DNA of 64,000 bases from Streptomyces uncialis (GTDB taxonomy: Bacteria; Actinomycetota; Actinomycetes; Streptomycetales; Streptomycetaceae), in assembly GCF_001905345.1 (NCBI RefSeq), contig NZ_LFBV01000004.1:672407-736406 (forward strand), written 5' to 3'. Positions 56,701 to 64,000 of the stretch are shown here, one piece after another. The position numbers and the translations under genes are program-made. Every line of letters begins with the position of its first letter. Positions within the stretch are counted from its first letter, which is position 1. The notes below the pieces were generated by a model. It was not told where the DNA came from. It saw only the letters and a program-made list of their open reading frames with translations, and did not search any database.

Positions 56701-57674
56701 GCGCCCTCCGTTTCGCCTACGGCACCAACGGCCTCACCGATCTGCGGCTCACCGACGCCCTCACCCTGCTCGCCGACCTCGGGTACGACGGCGTCGGGCT
56801 GACCCTCGACCATATGCACCTCGACCCGTGCGCACCGGACCTCGCGGAGCGCACCCGCGCGGTGGCCCGGCAGCTCGACCGGCTCGGACTCACCGTCACC
56901 GTCGAGACCGGCGCCCGCTATGTGCTGGACCCCCGGCACAAGCACGGCCCCACCCTGCTCGACCCCGACCCGGACCGGCGGGCCCTGCGCACCGGACTCC
57001 TCACCACCGCCGTCCGGGTCGCCGCCGAACTGGGCGCGCACGCCGTCCACTGCTTCAGCGGCCCCGCGCCGGGCGGGGTCGACGAGGACCAGGCGTGGGA
57101 CCGGCTCGCGGCGACCCTGGAACCCGTCGTCGCCGCCGCTACGGCCGCCGGGGTGCCGCTCGCCGTGGAACCCGAGCCCGGCCATCTGCTGGACACCCTC
57201 GACGGGTTCCACCGGCTGCGCACCGCGCTCGGCTCGCCCGAAGCCCTCGGGCTCACCCTTGACATCGGCCACTGCCTGGTGACGGAGACCGCGCCGCCCG
57301 CCGACTGCGTCCGGGCCGCCGGGCCCTGGCTGCGGCACGTCCAGATCGAGGACATGCGGCGCGGTGTCCACGACCATCTGCCCTTCGGCGAGGGAGAGCT
57401 GTACGTCCCGCCCGTCCTCGACGCGCTCGCCGCCACCGGGTACCAGGGGCTGACCTGCGTGGAACTGCCCCGGCACAGCCACGCGGGCCCCCGGCTCGCG
57501 GCCACCTCGCTGGAGTTCCTGCGCTCGGTGGCCCCGCCCCCGACCGGACACGGTACGGCGCGCCGCGCGCGGCGCCCGGCTTCCCCGCGCACGACGGCCC
57601 GGCCGTCCCACGGCGGAAGCGACCGCGTACCCGCCACTGGCCGCACCACCCCCGGCGAAGGGGGCCGGTCATGA
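56697..57674 (+). CDS. Sugar phosphate isomerase/epimerase (TIM barrel) of the ebo operon
   Basis: A 325-residue xylose-isomerase-like TIM barrel starting MSALRFAYGTNGLTDLRL. Probable metal ligands are Glu in LAVEPEPGHLLD, Asp in LTLDIGHC, His in LRHVQIED and Glu in TCVELPRHSH. It probably isomerises or epimerises a sugar or cyclitol. The last 45 residues are low-complexity Pro/Arg/Ser/Gly. It overlaps the upstream UbiA and downstream EboA genes by four bases each, so strict co-expression is expected. Confidence 0.88.
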   Translation: MSALRFAYGTNGLTDLRLTDALTLLADLGYDGVGLTLDHMHLDPCAPDLAERTRAVARQLDRLGLTVTVETGARYVLDPRHKHGPTLLDPDPDRRALRTGLLTTAVRVAAELGAHAVHCFSGPAPGGVDEDQAWDRLAATLEPVVAAATAAGVPLAVEPEPGHLLDTLDGFHRLRTALGSPEALGLTLDIGHCLVTETAPPADCVRAAGPWLRHVQIEDMRRGVHDHLPFGEGELYVPPVLDALAATGYQGLTCVELPRHSHAGPRLAATSLEFLRSVAPPPTGHGTARRARRPASPRTTARPSHGGSDRVPATGRTTPGEGGRS

Positions 57675-58555
57675 CCGCCCCCGTCCACCTCCCCACCCGC
57701 GAAGAGCTCGGCGCCGCACTGTCCGAGGCCGCCCGCGACTGGCTCGACCGGGCCCTCACCGAGGCGGGGGGCGAGGCGGAGACGGAGGTCGGAACCGCGG
57801 CCGGGTGCGGGTCCGGGTCCGGGGCCGAAAGCGGGGCCGGGGCGGGACCGGCAGCCGCGTCCGCACCCATCCCGGGAGCCGCACCCGTCCCGGGAGCCGG
57901 GTCCGCGTACAGGGCCGGAGCCGCACCCGTCCCGGGAGCCGCAGCCGTACCGGGAGCCGCATCCGCACCCGCCTCGGGAGCCGAGGCCGCGTACAGGGCC
58001 GGAGCCGTACCCGGCCCCGGGCAGTCCGGGGCCGCCCGGGGTGCCGCCCGCTGGGAAGCGCTGTTCGCGCAGGCCGGACGCCGCTGCGGGCACGAGCACG
58101 CCGACGCCGTACGCGTACTCCTGCTGCGCGCCGCGCACGCCGGTCCCGACACCCTCACCCGGCTCTACGGCCAGGGCACCGCCGCCGAACGCCGCGCGGT
58201 GCTCCTCGCCCTGCCCGCCCTCGTCCCCGGACCCGCCGCCCTCCCGCTGGTCCGGGACGCGCTGCGCACCAATGACACCCGGCTGGTCGCCGCCGCCGTC
58301 GGCCCCTACGCGGCCGTCCACCTCGACGCGCACGAATGGCGGCACGCCGTGCTCAAGTGCCTGTTCACCGGGGTCCCGGTGACCGCCGTCGCCGCACTCG
58401 CGGAACGCGCCCGCGGCGACACCGAGCTCGCCCGGATGCTCGACGACCAGGCCCGGGAGCGGACCGCGGCGGGCCGCCCCGTCCCCGACGACCTGCGGTA
58501 CACGCTGACCCTCACCGCCCCCAGGGCGGCCACTGCCACCGGCGAGGAGTCCTGA
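57671..58555 (+). CDS. eboA: EboA-domain protein with an internal low-complexity insert
   Basis: A 294-residue protein. The EboA-like core is split: residues 1-30 (LPTREELGAALSEAARDWLDRAL) and 125-294 (ARWEALFAQAGRRCG, DAVRVLLLRAAHA, LYGQGTAAERRAVLLALPAL, NDTRLVAAAVGPYAA, HAVLKCLFTGVPV). Between them is an insert of about 90 residues of Ala/Gly/Pro with repeated PVPGAA and SAYRAGA units. EboA is a helical protein of unknown biochemistry found only in ebo clusters. Cyanobacterial ebo operons are tied to delivery of a scytonemin precursor to the periplasm. It overlaps its neighbours by four bases and one base. Confidence 0.82.
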   Translation: MTAPVHLPTREELGAALSEAARDWLDRALTEAGGEAETEVGTAAGCGSGSGAESGAGAGPAAASAPIPGAAPVPGAGSAYRAGAAPVPGAAAVPGAASAPASGAEAAYRAGAVPGPGQSGAARGAARWEALFAQAGRRCGHEHADAVRVLLLRAAHAGPDTLTRLYGQGTAAERRAVLLALPALVPGPAALPLVRDALRTNDTRLVAAAVGPYAAVHLDAHEWRHAVLKCLFTGVPVTAVAALAERARGDTELARMLDDQARERTAAGRPVPDDLRYTLTLTAPRAATATGEES

Positions 58556-59409
58556 TGCGCATCTTCGATCCCCACATCCATATGACCTCCCGCACCACCG
58601 ACGACTACCAGGCCATGCACACCGCCGGGGTCCGTGCCGTGGTCGAACCCTCCTTCTGGCTCGGCCAGCCCCGCACCTCACCCGCCTCGTTCATCGACTA
58701 CTTCGACGCCCTCCTCGGCTGGGAACCCTTCCGCGCCGCGCAGTACGGCATCGCCCACCACTGCGCCCTCGCCCTCAACCCGAAGGAGGCGGGCGACCCG
58801 CGCTGTGTGCCCGTCCTCGACGAACTGCCGCGCTATCTCGACAAGGACGGCGTCGTCGCCGTCGGGGAGATCGGCTACGACTCGATGACCCCGGCCGAGG
58901 ACCACGCGCTGGCCGCCCAGCTCCAGCTCGCCGCCGACCACGAACTGCCCGCGCTCGTCCACACCCCGCACCGCGACAAGCTCGCCGGACTGCGCCGCAC
59001 CCTCGACGCCGTGCATGAGTCCGCGCTGCCCGCCGACCGGGTCCTGCTCGACCATCTCAACGAGACCACCGTCAAGGAGGCGAAGGACGCGGGCTGCTGG
59101 CTCGGGTTCTCCGTCTACCCCGACACCAAGATGGACGCCGCGCGGATGGTCGACGTCCTCACCGAGTACGGGCCGGAGAAGGTACTCGTCAACTCCGCCG
59201 CCGACTGGGGCCGCAGCGACCCGCTGAAGACCCGCGAGGTCGCCGATCTGATGCTGGTCTCCGGATTCACCGAGGACGATGTGGACCTCGTGCTGTGGCG
59301 CAACCCCGTCGCCTTCTACGGGCTCAGCGGGCGCCTCGTCCTCGATGTCCCCGGGGCCGGGACCGGCGCGACCCACGAGGGCAACTCCATCCTGCGCGGA
59401 GGTTCGTGA
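58555..59409 (+). CDS. eboB: TatD-like metal-dependent hydrolase (EboB)
   Basis: A 284-residue amidohydrolase-fold protein. Metal-binding residues appear complete: His7 and His9 in FDPHIHM, Glu in VGEIGYDS, His in LVHTPHRDK, His in LLDHLNE and Asp in NSAADWGRSD. The length and motifs match TatD-related EboB proteins. It likely hydrolyses a phosphoester or lactone intermediate of the ebo pathway. The ATG overlaps the EboA stop (TGATG), with GAGGAG upstream. Three bases separate it from EboE. Confidence 0.87.
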   Translation: MRIFDPHIHMTSRTTDDYQAMHTAGVRAVVEPSFWLGQPRTSPASFIDYFDALLGWEPFRAAQYGIAHHCALALNPKEAGDPRCVPVLDELPRYLDKDGVVAVGEIGYDSMTPAEDHALAAQLQLAADHELPALVHTPHRDKLAGLRRTLDAVHESALPADRVLLDHLNETTVKEAKDAGCWLGFSVYPDTKMDAARMVDVLTEYGPEKVLVNSAADWGRSDPLKTREVADLMLVSGFTEDDVDLVLWRNPVAFYGLSGRLVLDVPGAGTGATHEGNSILRGGS

Positions 59410-59412
59410 CCG

Positions 59413-60582
59413 ATGCGCTTCCGGCACCCCGACGGCTCCACGGTCCACCTCGCCTACTGCACCAACGTCCACCCCGCCGAAACCCTCGACGGGGTCCTCG
59501 CCCAGCTGCGCGACCACTGCGAACCCGTCCGCAAACGCCTCGGCCGGGACCGCCTCGGCATCGGACTGTGGCTCGCCAGGGACGCCGCCCGCGCCCTCGC
59601 CGCCGACCCCGCCGCCGTCCGGTCGCTGCGCGGCGAACTCGACCGGCGCGGCCTGGAGGTCGTCACCCTCAACGGCTTCCCCTACCAGGGATTCGGCGCC
59701 GAGGAGGTCAAGTACCGGGTGTACAAACCCGACTGGGCCGACCCCGAACGCCTCGGCCACACCACCGAACTCGCCCGGCTGCTCGTCCAGCTCCTCCCGG
59801 ACGACATCACCGAGGGCACCATCTCCACCCTCCCGCTCGCCTGGCGCACCGACCATCCCGCGCCGCGCGCCGCGGCCGCCCTCGACGCCCTGCGCACGCT
59901 CGGCCACCGGCTCGACGCACTCGCCGACCTCACCGGCCGTTCCGTGCGTGTCGGCCTCGAACCCGAGCCCGGCTGTGTCGTGGAGACGACCCGGGACGCC
60001 ATCGCGCCGCTCACCGCCGTCGGACACGAGCGGATCGGGATCTGTGTCGACACGTGTCATCTGGCGACCTCCTTCGAGGACCCCGGCCCCGCCCTCGACG
60101 CGCTCACCGCCGCCGGCGTACCCGTCGTCAAGGCCCAGCTCTCCGCCGCGCTGCACGCCGAGAACCCCCATCTGCCCGAGGTACGCGAAGCCCTCGCCGC
60201 CTTCGACGAACCCCGGTTCCTGCACCAGACCCGCACCGCCACCGCCGCCGGACTGCGCGGCACCGACGACCTCGGCGCGGCCGTCTCCGGCACGGCGCTG
60301 CCCGACGGCGCCCCCTGGCGCGCCCACTTCCACGTACCGCTGCACGCCGCGCCCGCCCCGCCGCTGACCTCGACGCTCGACGTGCTGACCGCGTCCCTGG
60401 GGCGGCTGGTCGGCGGACCCCGGCCGCTGACCCGGCACCTGGAGGTCGAGACGTACACCTGGCAGGCCCTGCCGCCCGAACTGCGGCCACGGGTCCGGGC
60501 CCAGCTCACCGACGGGATCGCCGCGGAACTCACCCTGGCCCGCGACCTGCTGACGGACCTCGGCCTGAAGGAGCTCCCGTGA
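59413..60582 (+). CDS. eboE: EboE-type TIM-barrel metabolite traffic protein
   Basis: A 389-residue protein with the family start LAYCTNVHPAETLDGVLAQL. Conserved blocks are RLGIGLWLARDAARAL, VVTLNGFPYQGFG, VKYRVYKPDW, LPLAWRTD, GLEPEPGC, ICVDTCHLATSFED and RAHFHVPLH. This is the xylose-isomerase-like EboE family of ebo clusters. The metal-site residues (Glu in LEPEPG, Asp in VDTCH, His in HFHVPLH) are present. The role is probably modification of the polar head group or a carrier intermediate, but no reaction is established. GGAGG lies before the ATG. Confidence 0.9.
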   Translation: MRFRHPDGSTVHLAYCTNVHPAETLDGVLAQLRDHCEPVRKRLGRDRLGIGLWLARDAARALAADPAAVRSLRGELDRRGLEVVTLNGFPYQGFGAEEVKYRVYKPDWADPERLGHTTELARLLVQLLPDDITEGTISTLPLAWRTDHPAPRAAAALDALRTLGHRLDALADLTGRSVRVGLEPEPGCVVETTRDAIAPLTAVGHERIGICVDTCHLATSFEDPGPALDALTAAGVPVVKAQLSAALHAENPHLPEVREALAAFDEPRFLHQTRTATAAGLRGTDDLGAAVSGTALPDGAPWRAHFHVPLHAAPAPPLTSTLDVLTASLGRLVGGPRPLTRHLEVETYTWQALPPELRPRVRAQLTDGIAAELTLARDLLTDLGLKELP

Positions 60583-62123
60583 CCCCCGTGCCCCCGGAGT
60601 CCACCGCGCCCGACGAGTCCACCGGGCCCAACCGGTCCACGGCACCCGCCGCCGACGCTCCCGCCGACGCGGTTGCCGACGCCCCGCCCCCCACCCCCCT
60701 CCTCGTGCTCGACGTCGTCGGGCTCACCCCCCGGCTCCTCGCCCATATGCCCCATCTGCGGGCCCTCGCCGGGACCGGCTCCCGCGCGGCGCTCGGCACG
60801 GTACTGCCCGCGGTCACCTGCGCCGCGCAGTCCACGTTCCTCACCGGCACCCTGCCCGCCGAGCACGGCATCGTCGCCAACGGCTGGTACTTCCGCGAAC
60901 TGGGCGACGTCCTGCTGTGGCGCCAGCACAACGGCCTGGTCGCGGGCGACAAGCTCTGGGACGCCGCCCGCCGCGCCCACCCCGGCTACACCGTCGCCAA
61001 CATCTGCTGGTGGTACGCGATGGGCGCCGACACCGACTTCACCGTCACCCCGCGTCCCGTCTACTACGCCGACGGCCGCAAGGAACCCGACTGCTACACC
61101 CGGCCGCCCGCCCTGCACGACGAACTCGTCTCCCGGCTGGGCACGTTCCCGCTGTTCCACTTCTGGGGACCGGGCGCCGACCTCGTCTCCAGCCAGTGGA
61201 TCATCGACGCGACCCGGCACCTCCTCGCCACCCGCCGCCCCGACCTCGCCCTCACCTATCTTCCCCATCTGGACTACGACCTCCAGCGCTTCGGCCCCGA
61301 CGACCCCCGCTCCCATGCCGCCGCCACCGCGCTCGACACGGCGGTCGCGCCCCTGCTGGACGACGCCCGCCGCGAGGGCCGCACCGTCGTCGTCCTCTCC
61401 GAGTACGGCATCACCCCCGCCGACCGGCCAGTCGACATCAACCGCGCCCTGCGCCGCGCGGGTCTCCTGGAGGTCCACACCCAGGACGGTATGGAGTACC
61501 TCGACCCGATGGCGTCCCGTGCCTTCGCGGTCGCCGACCACCAGATCGCCCATGTCTACGTCCGCCGCCCCGAGGACCTGGACGCCACCCGCGCCGCCCT
61601 CGAAGGGCTCCCGGGCCTCGAACAGCTCCTGGACGACGAGGGCAAGAAGGCCCACGGCCTCGACCATCCGCGCTCCGGTGAACTCGTCGCCCTCGCCGAA
61701 CCGGGCGCCTGGTTCACGTACTACTACTGGCTGGACGACGCCCGCGCCCCCGACTTCGCGCAGCTCGTGGAGATCCACCGCAAACCCGGCTACGACCCGG
61801 CGGAACTCTTCATGGACCCCGAGGACCCGTACGTACGGCTCAAGGCGGCGGGTGCGCTGGCCCGCAAGAAGCTCGGTATGCGCTACCGGATGGCGGTCGT
61901 CCCCCTCGATCCGTCACCCGTCCGCGGCACCCACGGCCGCCTCCCCGCGAGCGACGACGACGGTCCGCTCCTCCTGTGCTCCACCCCCCGCGCGTTCGGT
62001 GACCGGGTAGCGGCCACCGAGGTGAAGTCCCTGCTCCTGACCCTCGCCGGTCTCACCGACCCCGCCCGTGAACCCTCCGGTGAAGCCGCGAGCGAACCCT
62101 CCAGCGAAAGCGAGAGACCGTGA
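60579..62123 (+). CDS. eboF: Alkaline-phosphatase-superfamily phosphodiesterase (EboF / nucleotide pyrophosphatase type)
   Basis: A 514-residue protein. A Pro/Ala/Ser head (1-38) precedes the NPP/phosphodiesterase fold: metal Asp in LLVLDVVGL, nucleophile Thr in AVTCAAQSTFLTG, AEHGIVANGWYFRELGD, TYLPHLDYDLQRFG, VVVLSEYGITP and HGLDHPRSGELVALAEP. It should cleave a phosphodiester or pyrophosphate, for instance an activated lipid or sugar intermediate. The Asp-His-Gly triad of the SDHG motif is SEYG here, as is usual in this subgroup. The start is GTG at 60579, overlapping the EboE stop (GTGA). It overlaps the last gene by four bases. Confidence 0.88.
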   Translation: MTPVPPESTAPDESTGPNRSTAPAADAPADAVADAPPPTPLLVLDVVGLTPRLLAHMPHLRALAGTGSRAALGTVLPAVTCAAQSTFLTGTLPAEHGIVANGWYFRELGDVLLWRQHNGLVAGDKLWDAARRAHPGYTVANICWWYAMGADTDFTVTPRPVYYADGRKEPDCYTRPPALHDELVSRLGTFPLFHFWGPGADLVSSQWIIDATRHLLATRRPDLALTYLPHLDYDLQRFGPDDPRSHAAATALDTAVAPLLDDARREGRTVVVLSEYGITPADRPVDINRALRRAGLLEVHTQDGMEYLDPMASRAFAVADHQIAHVYVRRPEDLDATRAALEGLPGLEQLLDDEGKKAHGLDHPRSGELVALAEPGAWFTYYYWLDDARAPDFAQLVEIHRKPGYDPAELFMDPEDPYVRLKAAGALARKKLGMRYRMAVVPLDPSPVRGTHGRLPASDDDGPLLLCSTPRAFGDRVAATEVKSLLLTLAGLTDPAREPSGEAASEPSSESERP

Positions 62124-63319
62124 ACCAGCACTCCGAGCCCGCCTCCGCACCCGCGTCCGGAGCCACCCCGGACGAGTCCCTGCGCCGGGTCCTGGGCGTG
62201 GACCGCCGCCGCTTCCTGAGCACCTGCTCAGCCGTCGGGGCGGTCGCGGTCGCGGCCCCCGTCTTCGGTGCGTCCCCGGCCCTCGCGGACAGCCGCGGCC
62301 GGGGCCACGGTCACGGCCATGGTCATGGGCACGGCCACGGCCATGACCGGCGGGCCCTCGTCCCCGCCCACAAGCGCGGCATCATCCTCTACACCGTCCG
62401 GGACGCGATCGCCCGCGACCCGCTGGCGAGCGAGCTGCCGTCCGGCTTCCGCGAGGTCTTCAAGCAGCTCGCCCGCTACGGCTACCGGCAGGTCGAGTTC
62501 GCCGGATACGGCCAGCACGCGAACGCCCCCGGCGGTGCGAACCTCGACAACGTCCAGGGCGCCCGGCTCCTGCGCTCCTGGCTCGACGACTACGGGCTGC
62601 GGGCCCAGGGCAACCACGGCTTCATACCCGCGACCCTCACCGCACCGGACCTCGACCGTTTCAAGCAGGCCCTGGAGATCGCCAACATCCTCGGCATGGA
62701 CCACATGGGCACCGGCGGCGACCCCACCTGGTCCTCGCACCGCGCCGACTGGGACAAGGCCGCCGACCACTGGAACGCGATCGGCGCCGTGGCCCGCCGC
62801 GCGGGCATCAAGCTGTACACCCACAACCACGACGGCGCGTACGACTTCCTGCTGGACGGCGGCCCCCTCGACGCCCAGGGCCGCCCGACCCGCAGCTCCG
62901 GCGTCCGCAAGCTGGAGTACTTCCTGAAGCGGACCGACCCCCGCGACGTCTGGCTGGAGCTGGACATCTTCTGGGCCCATGTCGCCCGGTACAAGTTCCA
63001 CACCTACACCGCGCACGACGGCTCCCAGCGCCGCAGCCTCTTCGACCCGGCGAAGCTCGTCGCCCGCAACGGCACGCGCTACCCGCTGTTCCACGCGAAG
63101 GACGGCACCGTCAACGAGAGCAGCGGCAACGGCTACGACATGGTGCCCTTCGGCACGGGCGACATCGACTACGAACGCTTCTTCTCCCGCGTCGGCCGGA
63201 AGACCTACCACAACCCGATGGTCGAACAGGACAACGCCCCCAGCAGCTCGGCCCCCACCCAGTCCCTGGACTCCGCCCGCACCGGCTACACCAACCTGGC
63301 AGCCCTCCGAGCCTGCTGA
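62120..63319 (+). CDS. Tat-exported TIM-barrel sugar isomerase-like protein
   Basis: A 399-residue protein that ends the ebo operon. A Tat signal (VDRRRFLSTCSAVGAVAVAA, cut after ASPALA near residue 56) is followed directly by an alternating Gly-His run (seven GH units), then a xylose-isomerase-like TIM barrel: IILYTVRDAIARD, YRQVEFAGY, LYTHNHDGAYDF, VWLELDIFWAHVA, LFHAKDGTV and MVEQDN. Tat export implies folding and metal loading inside the cell before secretion, and the His run may carry the metal. It is the only clearly exported enzyme of the operon, so part of the pathway is extracellular. GTG 62120 overlaps the EboF stop. Confidence 0.88.
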   Translation: MNQHSEPASAPASGATPDESLRRVLGVDRRRFLSTCSAVGAVAVAAPVFGASPALADSRGRGHGHGHGHGHGHGHDRRALVPAHKRGIILYTVRDAIARDPLASELPSGFREVFKQLARYGYRQVEFAGYGQHANAPGGANLDNVQGARLLRSWLDDYGLRAQGNHGFIPATLTAPDLDRFKQALEIANILGMDHMGTGGDPTWSSHRADWDKAADHWNAIGAVARRAGIKLYTHNHDGAYDFLLDGGPLDAQGRPTRSSGVRKLEYFLKRTDPRDVWLELDIFWAHVARYKFHTYTAHDGSQRRSLFDPAKLVARNGTRYPLFHAKDGTVNESSGNGYDMVPFGTGDIDYERFFSRVGRKTYHNPMVEQDNAPSSSAPTQSLDSARTGYTNLAALRAC

Positions 63320-63335
63320 CCCACCCCTCCCACCC

Positions 63336-63361
63336 GGCGCCCCTGCCCTTACGGGGGCGCC
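63336..63361 (+). terminator. Terminator of the ebo operon
   Basis: A perfect 8-bp stem (GGCGCCCC with GGGGCGCC) around a 10-nt loop lies 17 bp after the last stop codon. Confidence 0.75.
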
Positions 63362-63463
63362 GGACGGGAGCGGCGCGACACCTCCGGTGACCAACCGTGC
63401 ACGCTCCGCCACCCACCCTCCCGGCCTGCGAATACACAGGTGAAAGCGACTCCGAAACCTTGG

Positions 63464-63469
63464 TATTGT
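63464..63469 (+). promoter_or_regulatory. Candidate -10 box of the tRNA-Leu gene
   Basis: TATTGT lies about 44 bp upstream of the tRNA, with a weak TGAAAG -35 candidate at 63441-63446 (17-bp spacing). The local drop in G+C supports a promoter. Confidence 0.45.
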
Positions 63470-63512
63470 TGTCCATGTCGCCGCGGGGAACACCCCCGCG
63501 AACACCACACCG

Positions 63513-63600
63513 GTCCGGGTGGCGGAATGGCAGACGCGCTAGCTTGAGGTGCTAGTGCCCTTTAACGGGCGTGGGGGTTCAAGTCCCCCCTCGGACACCA
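63513..63600 (+). tRNA. tRNA-Leu (anticodon GAG), CCA encoded
   Basis: An 88-nt class II tRNA with a long variable arm. The acceptor stem GTCCGGG pairs with the 3' strand CTCGGAC (one G-U pair). The anticodon stem is CTAGC/GCTAG, and the loop TTGAGGT gives anticodon GAG at 63546-63548, with G37. The variable arm is TGCCCTTTAACGGGCG, and the T loop region is GGGGGTTCAAGTCCCCC. The discriminator is A, and the CCA end is encoded. It reads CTC and CTT. It is not the developmental bldA tRNA, which has anticodon UAA. Confidence 0.97.
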
Positions 63601-64000
63601 GCACCAGCAGGAACCCCAGTTGATCTGGGGTTTTTTGCATTTCAGGGCACTGTGTGACCAATATCCCCGAAATCTCCCGGTCAGGCCAGGGATGACAGGC
63701 TGATCCGGCTGGCGCTGGAAGCGGCAAGCTTCTCGCGCCCTCGGCGCGGCGGTGGCCGTACGGGCCACGGTGCAGCCGGGCGGGTGGTGCGGGCGATCTT
63801 CGATGCCCGCCAGTCGCACATGCGTGGCTTGTACGGACACGCAGGAGAGGGCCGGATCGCCCCATCGCTACTCGTCCGGTCAGGCGCTGTTCCAGGTGAT
63901 CGCCATCCATCTGCCAAGTGTCCAGCGGCCCTAGTCCCTAGACGAGTCATTCCGAATGCTGATGGTGTGTTTGGGAACGCCGGACAGGGCGTCCAAGATC
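63601..64000. other. Last 400 bp: tRNA terminator, then no recognisable gene
   Basis: After the tRNA terminator the G+C content falls to roughly 60%. One frame on the + strand (about 63690-63950) is open and reads DRLIRLALEAASFSRPRR near its start and RAIFDARQSHMRGLYGHAG further on, but I recognise no family and see no start codon. It may be a remnant of an integrated element next to the tRNA. Confidence 0.4.
63612..63636 (+). terminator. Rho-independent terminator of tRNA-Leu
   Basis: AACCCCAG pairs with CTGGGGTT around a TTGAT loop and is followed by a T tract (TTTTTT including the end of the stem). This is a textbook intrinsic terminator, unusual in this genome for having a T run. Confidence 0.92.

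Noticed and set aside
63513..63600. bldA tRNA
   Set aside because: The anticodon is GAG, not UAA.
63539..63910. Minus-strand frame containing GGLEPPRPLKGTSTSS
   Set aside because: This is the antisense translation of the tRNA-Leu gene, a well-known spurious annotation in high-GC genomes.

Overview
The window is Streptomyces chromosome (or that of a close relative). G+C is very high, third codon positions are almost all G or C, GTG starts are common, genes are packed into 4-bp-overlapping operons, and many families are actinomycete-typical (DUF574 methyltransferase, DUF5753 regulator, DUF6158 protein, ROK regulator, actinomycete-type ebo genes). It holds 45 complete protein genes, one gene cut by the left edge, one leader peptide and one tRNA-Leu(GAG).

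Left third (1-19.6 kb): mostly housekeeping or accessory single genes. These are an ABC-F ATPase, a PCMT-like methyltransferase, a secreted serine hydrolase, an aminotransferase-like pseudoenzyme coupled to a metallo-beta-lactamase (MBL) protein, a second MBL protein coupled to a DedA membrane protein, a 4-TM/alkaline-phosphatase fusion, a MoxR ATPase followed by a metallopeptidase/VWA protein, an OsmC peroxidase and a Baeyer-Villiger-type monooxygenase. Intergenic gaps carry arrays of a roughly 70-bp repeat built on GCGCAGTTCCCCGCGCC. The largest array (11.0-11.95 kb) flips orientation at its centre.

Middle (19.7-41.4 kb): a DUF5753 regulator with a DUF574 methyltransferase, an MmyB-type regulator, and a short threonyl-tRNA synthetase preceded by a 16-residue leader peptide with three consecutive Thr codons and a 14-bp hairpin, which is a likely transcription attenuator. 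Next come a His-rich methyltransferase, an aldo/keto reductase, a fatty acyl-CoA ligase, a LysR regulator divergent from an SBF-type transporter, a DUF4185 protein, FdhD and a FabH-like ketosynthase. Three adjacent genes encode secreted DUF11-repeat surface proteins, one with an N-terminal lectin-like domain and one with an LAxSG-TM-RRR wall-sorting tail.

Right third (41.5-63.3 kb): a carbohydrate region. A ROK regulator, a ribose-type ABC transporter, a Gfo/Idh/MocA dehydrogenase and a xylose-isomerase-like TIM barrel are followed by a secreted 1230-residue protein that joins a sugar dehydrogenase, PKD, CBM6, ThuA and DUF1080 domains. The promoters of the ROK gene and of this protein share a 23-bp motif, so they probably form one regulon. 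After strong terminators comes an eight-gene, translationally coupled ebo-type operon: inositol-phosphate-synthase-like enzyme, UbiA prenyltransferase, TIM barrel, EboA, EboB/TatD, EboE, EboF, and a Tat-exported TIM barrel. It probably makes and exports a prenylated cyclitol or sugar-type metabolite of unknown structure. The window ends with tRNA-Leu(GAG), its terminator, and 360 bp without a recognisable gene.
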